Assembly: GCF_000024425.1 (NCBI RefSeq)
Contig: NC_013946.1
Location: 2,480,001-2,544,000, forward strand
Source: Meiothermus ruber DSM 1279
GTDB taxonomy: Bacteria > Deinococcota > Deinococci > Deinococcales > Thermaceae
Direction of reading: 5' to 3'
DNA length: 64,000 nt
A model generated the notes under the pieces. The model saw only the letters and a list, made by a program, of their open reading frames with translations. It did not search any database and was not told the DNA's origin. A program made the translations under genes and the position numbers. Every line of letters begins with the position of its first letter. Position 1 is the stretch's first letter. Positions 27,629-36,015 of the stretch are shown here, piece by piece.

Positions 27629-28618
27629 TCAGCCTGCGACGCCCTCGAGCCGCCAGTCCACCTCGGGGTAGATGGGCCGGATGCCGTGCAGGAGTTCGTT
27701 CAGGCGGTGGAGGGTCTCGAGGCCCTCCTCGCGCAGGGCCTCGCGCAGCCGGGAGCGGTCGGGGTAGAAGCGCAGGGGGTGCTGCCAGACCGCGCGGCCT
27801 GCCAGGTAGCCCCGCGCACCGGCCCGCAGGGCTGCTTCCAGCACCTGCACGAACTGGTCGGCGTTCAGGCCGCCCGAGAGCAGCAGCCAGGGGGCCGGGA
27901 GCTTGCTGTACTCCTTCATGTCGGCCTCGAGGTCGTCCAGCGAGTAGCCCTTGCCGCCCCACTCCTTCACCAGCCCCGCCGCGCCGGGGAAGGCCAGCTT
28001 GTAAAGGTCAATGTGAAAACCGGGGTCGGCGAAGGCCGCGGCGATTTCCAGCGACATCTCGCGCAGCTTGGCGTTGTAGGTAGGGGCATCCTCGCCGGGG
28101 AGGGGGTAGGGCAGCACCTCAAAGATGAAGAGGCGGTCGGCCTTTCGGCAGGCCTCGCCCACGCTTCGCACAAAGTTCAGTTGGTGCTCGGTTATTTCGG
28201 GCGGGGCATCGGGGCGGTGCCAGGCCAGAAGCTTCAGGCCATCGGCCCCCATGCGCACCGCCTGCTCCACGCTCCAGCCGGGAATCATCGCACTTTTGCG
28301 CCAGCCGCCCTCTACGGTCTCGAAGCGGTGGTGCTCGAGGGTCAGCATCAGGCCGGTCTCGCGCGGCAGAACGGGCATGGCGGCGGGGAAAGCGTAGTGC
28401 GGGTCTATCAGGATTCCAGTCACGCCCCGGGCCAGGGTCTCGGCCAGCAGGCCCTTGAGTTCGGTCACTTCGGGCCCCACGCTCTCCGGGTCGCGGCCCA
28501 GGGCCTGGGCGACGATCTGCATCAGGGGTGGGCGCTGGTCAATGGCCAGGGTGCCAAAGCGCATGGCCCCATCGCCAATACGGGCATAGGCGCGGGCTTT
28601 TGCTGGGGTGGTTTTCAT
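27629..28618 (-). CDS. YihT-like class I sugar-phosphate aldolase (candidate sulfofructose-phosphate aldolase)
   Basis: A 329-residue aldolase of the LacD/YihT group. Recognisable parts are GTLAIDQRPPL near residue 20, GLKLLAWHRPD, the Schiff-base Lys in IDLYKLAFP (near 216), PWLLLSGGLN, and GYLAGRAVWQ. These align with E. coli YihT (LAVDQRE, LKLLVLWRSD, DLYKVEMP, FLAGRAVW, from memory). YihT splits 6-deoxy-6-sulfofructose 1-phosphate into DHAP and sulfolactaldehyde. Last gene of the ten-gene operon. Tagatose-bisphosphate aldolase is the main alternative; the SuyAB context favours the sulfosugar. ATG at 28618 follows GAGGAG. Confidence 0.8.
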   Translation of the reverse strand: MKTTPAKARAYARIGDGAMRFGTLAIDQRPPLMQIVAQALGRDPESVGPEVTELKGLLAETLARGVTGILIDPHYAFPAAMPVLPRETGLMLTLEHHRFETVEGGWRKSAMIPGWSVEQAVRMGADGLKLLAWHRPDAPPEITEHQLNFVRSVGEACRKADRLFIFEVLPYPLPGEDAPTYNAKLREMSLEIAAAFADPGFHIDLYKLAFPGAAGLVKEWGGKGYSLDDLEADMKEYSKLPAPWLLLSGGLNADQFVQVLEAALRAGARGYLAGRAVWQHPLRFYPDRSRLREALREEGLETLHRLNELLHGIRPIYPEVDWRLEGVAG

Positions 28619-28658
28619 GCTTCTCCTCGTGTATCTAGCTTGCTTAGGGTTTTGGGGT

Positions 28659-29507
28659 TCAGGGCAAGGAAGCCAGAAAGGCCCGCACCTCGTCCCGGCG
28701 CGGGGGGCTGGCCTGGGCGCAGTGCAGGGCGGCGGTCGCCGAGGCGAAGCGCAGCGCTGCCACCTCGTTCTGCCCCTCGGCAAGGGCCAGGGTAAAGGCC
28801 CCGTGGAAGACGTCCCCCGCCCCGGTGGTGTCGCGCACCTGCACCGGGTGGGCCGGCAGGTGTCCGCCCGCATAGGCCACCCCCTGGGCCCCCAGGGTCA
28901 CCGCGGCAAACACCCCCAGGGCTTGCAGTTGGGCCAGCAGCGCGTCCACGCCGCCTTTCTGCACGGCCAGTTCCTCCGAGGCCACCACGTGCGTGGCCAC
29001 CTGGGTGAGCATCCAGTCCTCGTCGCGGTCGCGATCCAGGTCCAGCACCACCGGGAGGCCCCGCGCGCGGGCGGCCTGGCCCAGGCCATACCCCGCCGAG
29101 GCCCAGCGCCCGTCCAGCAGCAGCGCGCCGGTTCCTTTGAGCAGGCCCTCTTCGTCCAGCACCAGCCCCTCGGGCAGCCCGGGCCGGTAGGGGAAGATGT
29201 AGCGCTCGCCCTCCGGCGTGACCAGCACCGCCGAGACCGGGGTGGCCGCCCCAAGCTGGAAGTGGGCCCTGACCCCTTCGGCCTCGAGCATCCCCTGCAG
29301 GCGTTCTCCCGTGGCATCGTCACCCCGACGGCTCACCAGGTGGGCCTCGGCCCCCAGCCGGGCCGCCGCCACCGCGGCCACCGCCGCCGGCCCCCCGATG
29401 GTCTCGCGGTAGTCCAGCACCCCGGTGCGGCTGGCACGGGGTGGGAAGGTCTCGATGTAGTAGCGCTGGTCCAGGTTGGCCCAGCCCACGGTCAGGATCT
29501 TCACCAT
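28659..29507 (-). CDS. PfkB-family sugar kinase, YihV-like (candidate sulfofructose kinase)
   Basis: A 282-residue ribokinase-fold kinase. It has the PfkB motifs GGPAAVAAVAAARLGA and DTTGAGDVFHGAF with the catalytic Asp. Similarity to E. coli YihV, from memory, extends over its length (RGDDATG, GERYIFPY, RFASATAALHC). Of the YihV sulfonate-contact residues I remember (Lys27, Asn109, Arg138), Arg138 is kept in DGRW, Lys27 is replaced by Arg, and Asn109 by Pro. The ATG overlaps the preceding stop by 7 nt, so it is coupled to the isomerase-like gene. Confidence 0.82.
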   Translation of the reverse strand: MVKILTVGWANLDQRYYIETFPPRASRTGVLDYRETIGGPAAVAAVAAARLGAEAHLVSRRGDDATGERLQGMLEAEGVRAHFQLGAATPVSAVLVTPEGERYIFPYRPGLPEGLVLDEEGLLKGTGALLLDGRWASAGYGLGQAARARGLPVVLDLDRDRDEDWMLTQVATHVVASEELAVQKGGVDALLAQLQALGVFAAVTLGAQGVAYAGGHLPAHPVQVRDTTGAGDVFHGAFTLALAEGQNEVAALRFASATAALHCAQASPPRRDEVRAFLASLP

Positions 29508-30823
29508 ACCAGTCGGTTTTCCTGGGGCCGGGCGGGCAGCACCTCCAGGCCCAGCCAGGCGCACATCTCCAGCAGGGCCTCTTCATGCGCGCCCATCCCT
29601 ACGGCCAGGTGGTGGGGGAGGCGGTGGTTGAGCCAGCTTGCCAAAAACTGCCGGGGGGTGAGGGGTTCGGCGGCCCAGGTGGGGCGGGTGAGGTAGCCAG
29701 AGTCCCCGTCGTAGCCTTTCTCACCGCTCAACACACCCCCGTGCACCACGGCTTTGCGGCCCGGCAGCAGGCGCAGGCCGCTGATGGGCCCGGCCCGCAG
29801 CGCCATGTCGCGCACCGCGGGCAGGTGGCGGTTGAAGTGCGGCACCAGCCGGGTGGGGCCCGCGGCCCAGGCCAGAGGCGCCTCGCCCCCGTGCCAGAGC
29901 ATGATCCCTTTGGCCGAAAAGTGCGAGATGTCCAGCAGAATGGCCGGCCGGCCCGAGATGGCCTTCAGGGCTAGCTGGCTGGCCAGGCCCATCACGTCGC
30001 CCTCCGGGGCCAGGGTGTAGCCCGCATCGGCCAGGCGGGCCATGGCTGCATAGGCCATCACCCCTGTTCGGTCGGGGATTTCCGGCCACTCCCGCAGGGC
30101 CACCCCGTCGTAGGGCCGGGCCAGTTGCTCCAGGGCCAGCTCGAGGCGGAAGCTTTCGCGCAGCTGCTCCAGCGGGTACTCGGAAAGCTCGCGGAACTCT
30201 GCGACCCGCGCCTCTAGCTCGGCCTCCGAGACCGCCGCCAGGGCCTCCCACAGCTCGGACAGCTCGGCTTTCTCCACGGTGAGGCCGGTCTCGGGCAGGG
30301 CCCCAAAGGCAAAAAAACCGGGCGCGTGGCCGCCCAGCCAGAGCACCCGGCCCTCGCGCAGCACCTTCACACCCCGCAGGGCCTGCAGGGTGAGCTCGAG
30401 GCGGGTCTGAAACCAGGCATCCTCCACCGAGCCGTAGAACCACTTGGTGGGCTTTTGGGCCAGCGAGACCCCCAGGTTGAGGCCGCAGACCGCGTTCTGC
30501 GGCAGCGGGCCGCTGTCCCATACCTCGGGCAGGGCCCACAGCCCCACCGGGATGGGCAGTTCCAGAAGCGGCAAAAAGGCATCGCCGGTGGCAAAGGTCA
30601 CGTGCTGCACCAGCAGCAGATCCAGCTTCGCGGCCTGGGCCGCGCGGGCCGCCGCCTCGGCCTGGGCGGTGTCGGCCACCGGCTCGGCCGCATAGGCCAG
30701 CTCGAAGCCCAGCTTGGGGCCCAGGGCTTCCAGGGCCTGGCGGGCGGTGGGCTCGAGGCCCAGCCTGGAACCCCTAAACAGGGGCCGCACGATAGGAACA
30801 AGTCCGATTCTGAGGTTTTGCAT
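29501..30823 (-). CDS. L-fucose/arabinose-isomerase-like protein (candidate sulfoquinovose isomerase)
   Basis: A 440-residue protein with the two-domain layout of the fucose-isomerase superfamily. The N-terminal part has LLLVQHVTFATGDAFLPLL and IPVGLWALPEVWDSG. The metal-site region is PEGDVMGLASQLALKAISGR (near residue 275), followed by LLDISHF. Its partners are a sugar kinase and an aldolase, so an aldose-ketose isomerase is expected. If the pathway is sulfoglycolysis it would turn sulfoquinovose into sulfofructose. This substrate is inferred from neighbours only. Confidence 0.7.
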   Translation of the reverse strand: MQNLRIGLVPIVRPLFRGSRLGLEPTARQALEALGPKLGFELAYAAEPVADTAQAEAAARAAQAAKLDLLLVQHVTFATGDAFLPLLELPIPVGLWALPEVWDSGPLPQNAVCGLNLGVSLAQKPTKWFYGSVEDAWFQTRLELTLQALRGVKVLREGRVLWLGGHAPGFFAFGALPETGLTVEKAELSELWEALAAVSEAELEARVAEFRELSEYPLEQLRESFRLELALEQLARPYDGVALREWPEIPDRTGVMAYAAMARLADAGYTLAPEGDVMGLASQLALKAISGRPAILLDISHFSAKGIMLWHGGEAPLAWAAGPTRLVPHFNRHLPAVRDMALRAGPISGLRLLPGRKAVVHGGVLSGEKGYDGDSGYLTRPTWAAEPLTPRQFLASWLNHRLPHHLAVGMGAHEEALLEMCAWLGLEVLPARPQENRLVW

Positions 30824-30850
30824 AACGATGATCTGGTACTACCTGTCGGC

Positions 30851-31681
30851 CTACCCTTTCACCCCCCCCTGGGTCAGGCCGCCCACCACCCGCTCCTGGA
30901 AAATCGCAATCACCAGGGCCACCGGCACCAGCGCAATTATCAGCGCCGCCGAGATCAGCGGCCATGGAAAGCTGTACTCGCCCTGCAGGAACTGGATGCC
31001 CACCGGCAGGGTGCGCATGGCCTGCGAGGGCAGCAGGGTCAGCGACAGGAGGAACTCATCCCAACTGTTGACGAAGGCCAGAATGCTGGCAGTAAAGACC
31101 CCCGGTGCAGACAGCGGCACCACGATGCGCCACAACGCTCCCAGACGAGAGCAGCCATCCACCATGGCGGCCGACTCCAGATCCTTGGGGATGCCCTGAA
31201 AAAAGCTGACCAGCACCAGCGTGGCTACCGGGATGGACAGCGCGGCATGGGGCAGAATCAGGGCGACATAGGTGTTGCGCAGCCCCAGCGCCAGCACCAT
31301 CTCGAACAAGGGCAGCAGCAGGGTGACGGTGGGAAACATCGAAACCCCCACCAGCAGAGAAAAAATCAGGGTTTTGTAGGGGATGCGCAGACGGGCCAGG
31401 GCGTAGGCCGCCAGCGCCGATACGAACACACACAGCAGGGTTGCGCCCACGGCCACAATCAGGCTGTTGAGGAAATAGCGCCCGATGGGGGCCCTGGTAA
31501 GGGCCTGCACGTAGTTTTGCAGGGTCGGGTTCTCAGGCAGCCAGGTGATGGGGATGCGGGTGAGCTCCGCCTCGGTTTTGAACGAGGTCAGGAGAATCCA
31601 AACCGCCGGAAAAAAACCGTTGATAACAACGATACCCGCCGCAATCCAGAGCCATATACGGGGACTGTTGAGTTTCACCAT
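30851..31681 (-). CDS. Sugar ABC transporter permease (MalG type)
   Basis: A 276-residue inner-membrane permease with six helices and the EAA loop (LESAAMVDGCSRLGALWRIVVPLSAPG, about residues 170-195) that docks to the ATPase. The ATG at 31681 (MVKLNSPRIW) is chosen over an upstream one because it has GGGAGG 1-2 nt closer context and matches the usual MalG N-terminus. No ATPase gene is in the operon, so a shared MsiK-like ATPase must energise it. Confidence 0.9.
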   Translation of the reverse strand: MVKLNSPRIWLWIAAGIVVINGFFPAVWILLTSFKTEAELTRIPITWLPENPTLQNYVQALTRAPIGRYFLNSLIVAVGATLLCVFVSALAAYALARLRIPYKTLIFSLLVGVSMFPTVTLLLPLFEMVLALGLRNTYVALILPHAALSIPVATLVLVSFFQGIPKDLESAAMVDGCSRLGALWRIVVPLSAPGVFTASILAFVNSWDEFLLSLTLLPSQAMRTLPVGIQFLQGEYSFPWPLISAALIIALVPVALVIAIFQERVVGGLTQGGVKG

Positions 31682-31747
31682 ACCCTCCCGGCTCGAGCGC
31701 GGGCGCCAGGGCGCAGACAAGCCCCGAAGGAAGCGGGCCGCTCGAGC

Positions 31748-32647
31748 CTAATCATCGGCCCCCCTCACATACCGCAGGTAGACCAGCGTAACCGCCAGGC
31801 TGATCAGGAACATCAGCACCGCCAGGGCCGACCCATAGCCAAAGTTGAGGTTTTCGATGCTCATGGTGCGCACATACATAGCCAGGGTTTCGAAGGAGCT
31901 GCCCCCATTCTGCATCGCAAAGGGGATGTCAAAGGTCTGGAAAGCCGTGATGGTGCGGAAGATTGCCGCCACCAGGATGGCCGGGGTCAGGAGCGGCAGG
32001 GTGATCCGCCAGAAGCTCTGCCAGCGGCTGGCCCCATCCACCGAGGCCGATTCGTAGAGCTCCTTGGGAATCACCTGCAGCCCGGCCAGCAAAATCAGGG
32101 CCACAAAAGAACTGCTTTTCCAGATGATGCTGAAGCAAATGGCCCAGAACAGCAGCTCCGGCGTGGTTACCCACAACAGCCGCTCGCCCCCTAAGCGCAC
32201 GATCACATCGTTGACCACTCCATACTGGCTGTCAAAAAACCATCTAAAAATCAGCCCAGCGAACACCAGCGGCAAAGCCCAGGGTAGCAACAGACCCAGG
32301 CGCACCGGCCACTTGGCGCGAAAAGGCAGGTTGGCTAGCAAGGCCAGCAAGAGCCCCACCACCAGCGCCCCCGGCACCGTCACCAGCACAATCAGAAGGG
32401 TGTTCCACAAAGCCGTCCAGAAGCGCTCATCGGAAAGGGCCTGGGCAAAGTTGGCAAAGCCAATGAACACCGGGTTGCTGCCGGTTTCATCGGTCAGGCG
32501 GCGCTGGAACAGGCTGTTATAGATCAAGCGCGCAACCGGATACAAGGCCACCGACCCCAGCAGCAAGGCCGCCGGAAGCAGCAGCCAGAAGGCCAGGGCG
32601 CGCTCGCTCAGGTCGCCAAAGCTGCGGCGGTATTTGGGCTGAATCAT
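31748..32647 (-). CDS. Sugar ABC transporter permease (MalF type)
   Basis: A 299-residue permease with a long first helix (ALAFWLLLPAALLLGSVALY) and the EAA motif ELYESASVDGASRWQSFWRI. It pairs with the downstream MalG-type permease to form the channel. The ATG at 32647 has GGGAGG 6 nt upstream. It is separated from the binding-protein gene by 187 bp containing a strong REP-like hairpin, which may uncouple expression of the permeases from that of the binding protein. Confidence 0.9.
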   Translation of the reverse strand: MIQPKYRRSFGDLSERALAFWLLLPAALLLGSVALYPVARLIYNSLFQRRLTDETGSNPVFIGFANFAQALSDERFWTALWNTLLIVLVTVPGALVVGLLLALLANLPFRAKWPVRLGLLLPWALPLVFAGLIFRWFFDSQYGVVNDVIVRLGGERLLWVTTPELLFWAICFSIIWKSSSFVALILLAGLQVIPKELYESASVDGASRWQSFWRITLPLLTPAILVAAIFRTITAFQTFDIPFAMQNGGSSFETLAMYVRTMSIENLNFGYGSALAVLMFLISLAVTLVYLRYVRGADD

Positions 32648-32797
32648 GCGCACCTCCCGGTAAATCCTTGGCCCAGCCACTCGGTCATCGCCATTCCGCT
32701 ATGCCTGGAGATTGTTGGGTCGGTCTTGGGCCATCTGTGCATGGCTTGTGCCAAAAAGAGCTGTTCTTGTGTTGTGCAAACAAAAAACACCGGTTGA

Positions 32798-32824
32798 GGG
32801 GTAGGGGCGGCAGGCCCCTACCCC
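32798..32824. repeat. REP-like hairpin between binding protein and permeases
   Basis: Eleven-bp perfect arms, GGGGTAGGGGC (32798-32808) and GCCCCTACCCC (32814-32824), with loop GGCAG. The GTAGGGGC head is the same as in the RAYT-associated palindrome at 24242-24275. It lies just after the stop of the abundant binding protein, a position where hairpins commonly protect the upstream mRNA. Confidence 0.8.
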
Positions 32825-32834
32825 AATCGGCTAT

Positions 32835-34094
32835 TTATCGGCCGCTGTAGATCGCCTGCAGACGGTTCACGATATCGCGGGCACCCTGCTCGGGGGTTTT
32901 CTGCCGGGCCAGCACCTGGTTGGTATTAACCCGGATGGCCTCGGAGATCTCGGCGTAACGCGGATGCTGCGGACGTGCACGGGCTGCCTGCACCACAGGC
33001 AAAGCCTGGGCGAACCAGGGGTTCACCCGCAGGATGTCGGCATCGCGGTACAGCGAGGGGAAGACCGGCAGGTTGGAAGCATCAATGGCTAGAATCTTGG
33101 AGACCTCCGGGCTACTCAGGAAGCGCACCAGGCGGTGAGCCTGCGCTTTGTTGCGGCTGAAGTCGGAGACGGTCCACTGCCAGCCGCCCAGGCAGCTCGC
33201 CTGGCGGCCCCCAGGGAAGGCGGGCAGGGGCACCACGCCAATTTTGCCCTTGACCTGGCTGTCGGGGTCGTTCTGGAACCTGTTCCAGGCATAGGCAAAC
33301 AGCGTACCGAAGATCCAGCGCCCGGCCTGCATCTCCTGGCGGATGGTGTCTTGGGGTTTTTCGGCCATGTTGGGGGGAGAAACCCGCCGATCCATCAGGC
33401 TGACCCAGAACTGCAAGGAGCGCTGGGCCTGTTCCACGGTGAGGCTGAACTGGCCCTGGGCGTTGGTCACATCGCCACCAGCCGCCCAAATGGGCAGCAG
33501 GAAGGTACAGACCGTCCCTTCGATGGGTGCGCCGATATAACCGATGCCGTTGAGGTTGGGGTTGTTCTCGCGCTGCAGGATGGTCTGGGCCTGCTGGATG
33601 GCCTCATCCCAGGTGGTGGGAGGCTTGAAGTTGTACTTCTCCAGCAAGTCGGCGCGGTAGTAGAGGAACATCGCGTCGGCAAAGGCCGGCAGGGCCACCA
33701 GTTGACCGTTGATCACGTTGGCCTGCGAGTAGGCCGGCAGGTACTGCCGCAGCAGGTTCTGGCGCGAAGCGGCGGGCAGATACTTGTCCAGGGTATCAGC
33801 CCAGCGACTGGCCAGGTACTGAGCGGGGCGGATAACGTCAATCAGGATCACGTCGATGCTGGGATCGCGCGAAGCCAGCACGGTGGTGAGGTACTGCTGC
33901 TGCTGATCGGAGGTAGCCCCACCCACCTCCAGATCAACCCGAACGCCGGGGTTGCGCGACTGGTAGAGGTCGAAAATCTTCCGCATCACGTCCGGGCGCT
34001 GCTGACCTCCCACGAACACCCGCAGGCGGGTTTGCTGCGCCAGGGCGGTTGAAAACACCAGCACAGCGACGAGTAGCCAAAACAACTTCTTCAT
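32835..34094 (-). CDS. Sugar ABC transporter substrate-binding protein
   Basis: A 419-residue family 1 extracellular solute-binding protein with signal peptide (residues 1-19, MKKLFWLLVAVLVFSTALA). Body motifs include PSIDVILIDVIRPAQYL and ALPAFADAMFLYYRADLLEKY, followed by TTWDEAI, typical of maltose/trehalose-type binders. Its ATG overlaps the comC stop (ATGA) after AAGGAGGAGG. In this operon the ligand is probably sulfoquinovose or its glycerol glycoside, as for the analogous Agrobacterium SmoF (inference). Confidence 0.88.
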   Translation of the reverse strand: MKKLFWLLVAVLVFSTALAQQTRLRVFVGGQQRPDVMRKIFDLYQSRNPGVRVDLEVGGATSDQQQQYLTTVLASRDPSIDVILIDVIRPAQYLASRWADTLDKYLPAASRQNLLRQYLPAYSQANVINGQLVALPAFADAMFLYYRADLLEKYNFKPPTTWDEAIQQAQTILQRENNPNLNGIGYIGAPIEGTVCTFLLPIWAAGGDVTNAQGQFSLTVEQAQRSLQFWVSLMDRRVSPPNMAEKPQDTIRQEMQAGRWIFGTLFAYAWNRFQNDPDSQVKGKIGVVPLPAFPGGRQASCLGGWQWTVSDFSRNKAQAHRLVRFLSSPEVSKILAIDASNLPVFPSLYRDADILRVNPWFAQALPVVQAARARPQHPRYAEISEAIRVNTNQVLARQKTPEQGARDIVNRLQAIYSGR

Positions 34095-35089
34095 CTTGTC
34101 CCTCCTCCTTGTAGATGCACGCCTAGTGTACCGAGTTCGGCCTGAAGCGTCTGGTTGACCTCCAGACCTTCCGCCAAGGCTTTCTCTCGTAAAGCGGCCC
34201 GGCGCGCACCGGGAATCCGGCCTCCGGCCGCTTTAAGAGCCTCGATGAGCTGGGCCACCCGGCCCCTGTAGCCCGGGCCAAAGGCGGCGGGGTCAAAGGC
34301 CAGCAGCAGCAGCCCCGGCTTGGCGGCCTGCGCTGGGGGCATCCAGGGCAGGGGCAGCTCGGGCGAGAGCACGTCGCCCGCCAGGGCCCCGGCCAGAATT
34401 TCCACCAGCACTGCCAGCGCAAACCCCTTGCCCTCGCCAATGGGCAGCAGTGAGCCTTCCAGCGCAGCCTTGGCATCGGTGGTTGGGCGACCCTCCTTGT
34501 CGAGCGCCCAGCCCGGCGGGATGGGCTCGCCCTTTTTAGCCGCGGCGATGATCTTGCCGCGCGCCACCACCGAGATGGAGGTATCAATGATGACCGGCTG
34601 GGGCTCGGCCGGCGCGCCCAGGGCGATGGGGTTGGTGCCCAGCACCGGCCCCGGGGCGATGGCCGGGGGGGTGTTGGCAAAGGCCAGGGCTACCAGGCCC
34701 TCTTGGGCCAGCCGGCCCACGTACGCCGAGAGCACCCCGGAATGCCCCGCGCCGCGCACGGCCAGGGCGGCGCTTCCCTGCTCCCTGGCCATCGGGGCCA
34801 GCGCCTGCACTGCAAAAAGCCCGGCCACCGGCCCGGGTGCGCCGTCGGCATGCAGAACTGCAACCCCGGGTTTGGTTCGTTCCAAACGCATCTGCGGCCG
34901 GGGGTTGAGCCCACCGGCCTGTAGCTGGGCGGTGTACTGGGCAATCCGGGTCAGGCCGTGCCCCAGGTTGCCCTCGAGCTCGGCCTCGAGGATCACCTCG
35001 GTGAAGGCCTCGGCATGATCCGGGGCCAGCCCCAGGCCCTGGAAGTGGCTCGAGACCGCCTGCTTGAGTACGGGATAAGGAACCCTCAT
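34091..35089 (-). CDS. comC: Malate/L-lactate dehydrogenase family, candidate (R)-sulfolactate dehydrogenase
   Basis: A 332-residue Ldh_2/MDH-fold oxidoreductase: GNLGHGLTRI, the catalytic-region RGAGHSGVLSAYV, TPPAIAPGPVLGTNPIALG for nucleotide binding and LLPIGEGKGFALAVLVEIL. Next to slcC and suyAB it should be ComC, which reduces 3-sulfopyruvate to (R)-sulfolactate. I start it at ATG 35089, in the ATGA overlap with the slcC stop; the longer reading overlaps slcC without reason. Ureidoglycolate or malate dehydrogenase activity is the generic alternative. Confidence 0.8.
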   Translation of the reverse strand: MRVPYPVLKQAVSSHFQGLGLAPDHAEAFTEVILEAELEGNLGHGLTRIAQYTAQLQAGGLNPRPQMRLERTKPGVAVLHADGAPGPVAGLFAVQALAPMAREQGSAALAVRGAGHSGVLSAYVGRLAQEGLVALAFANTPPAIAPGPVLGTNPIALGAPAEPQPVIIDTSISVVARGKIIAAAKKGEPIPPGWALDKEGRPTTDAKAALEGSLLPIGEGKGFALAVLVEILAGALAGDVLSPELPLPWMPPAQAAKPGLLLLAFDPAAFGPGYRGRVAQLIEALKAAGGRIPGARRAALREKALAEGLEVNQTLQAELGTLGVHLQGGGTR

Positions 35090-36012
35090 GCCACCCCCAG
35101 GATGTTCAAAACCCCCTCGGCCACCCGCAACCCCACCGCCTCCTGGGCCTCGGCGGTCAGGCCGGCCACATGGGGGGTGATCCACAGGTTCTCCACACCC
35201 CGCAGCGGGTGTTCAGGGGGCAGGGGCTCGGGGTCGACCACGTCCAGCACCGCCCCGGCCAGGTGGCCCGAACGCAGGGCCGCCACCAGGTCGGCCTGCT
35301 GCACCAGCTCACCGCGGGCGGTATTGATGAGAAAGCTGCCCCGGGGCATGGCGGCCAGGGTCTCGGCCCGGATCAGTTCTCTGGTCTCGGGGGTTAGCGG
35401 GGCGTGCAGCGAGAGGAACTGGGCCCGCCGCAGCACCTCCGGGGTCGAGACCAGCTCAATCCCCAGGTCTTCCACCGCGCTCTCCCAGGGCAGGCGCATG
35501 GGGTCGGAGGCCACCACCCGCATGCCAAAGGCCCGGGCCCGCCGGGCCACCCGGAGCCCCACCTCGCCCAGGCCCACCAGGCCCAGGGTCTTGCCCGAGA
35601 GCTCGAACCCCCCAAAGGCCGTGCGGTTCCAGCCGCCCTCCGCCACATGGGCCGCCGCCCCCGCGATGTTGCGAGCCAGGTGCAGCATGGCGGCCATTAC
35701 ATACTCAGCGACGCCATTGGCGTTGATGCCCCGGGCAAAGTAGAGCTGAACCCCGGCGGCCTTCAGGTCGGGCTGGTTGATGTTGTCCAGGCCCACCCCC
35801 AGCCGCCCCACCACCCGCAGCCGGGGCGCGGCGGCCAGCAGCTCGGCGTTGACCTGGGTCTGGTTGCGCACGATCAGCGCGCTGGCCCCGGCCAGCCGGG
35901 CCTTGAGGGCTTCGCGGTCTTTCCAGAGGTGGGGGTCGTAGTGCACCTCGAGGCCGCTTTGCTGCAGGCGCTGCAGGCCGCTGGGCGTGATGAACTCGCA
36001 AACCACTATCAT
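35086..36012 (-). CDS. slcC: D-2-hydroxyacid dehydrogenase, candidate (S)-sulfolactate dehydrogenase
   Basis: A 308-residue NAD-dependent D-isomer hydroxyacid dehydrogenase. The Rossmann motif is GLVGLGEVGLRVARRA near residue 145. The active-site Arg lies in INTARGELV, the Glu in the following segment, and the His in ITPHVAG near 285. SlcC of this family oxidises (S)-sulfolactate to 3-sulfopyruvate; with ComC it inverts the stereocentre before SuyAB. It is 3 bp after the suyB stop. The family alone would allow phosphoglycerate dehydrogenase, but serine-pathway neighbours are absent. Confidence 0.8.
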   Translation of the reverse strand: MIVVCEFITPSGLQRLQQSGLEVHYDPHLWKDREALKARLAGASALIVRNQTQVNAELLAAAPRLRVVGRLGVGLDNINQPDLKAAGVQLYFARGINANGVAEYVMAAMLHLARNIAGAAAHVAEGGWNRTAFGGFELSGKTLGLVGLGEVGLRVARRARAFGMRVVASDPMRLPWESAVEDLGIELVSTPEVLRRAQFLSLHAPLTPETRELIRAETLAAMPRGSFLINTARGELVQQADLVAALRSGHLAGAVLDVVDPEPLPPEHPLRGVENLWITPHVAGLTAEAQEAVGLRVAEGVLNILGVA

Positions 36013-36015
36013 GGT

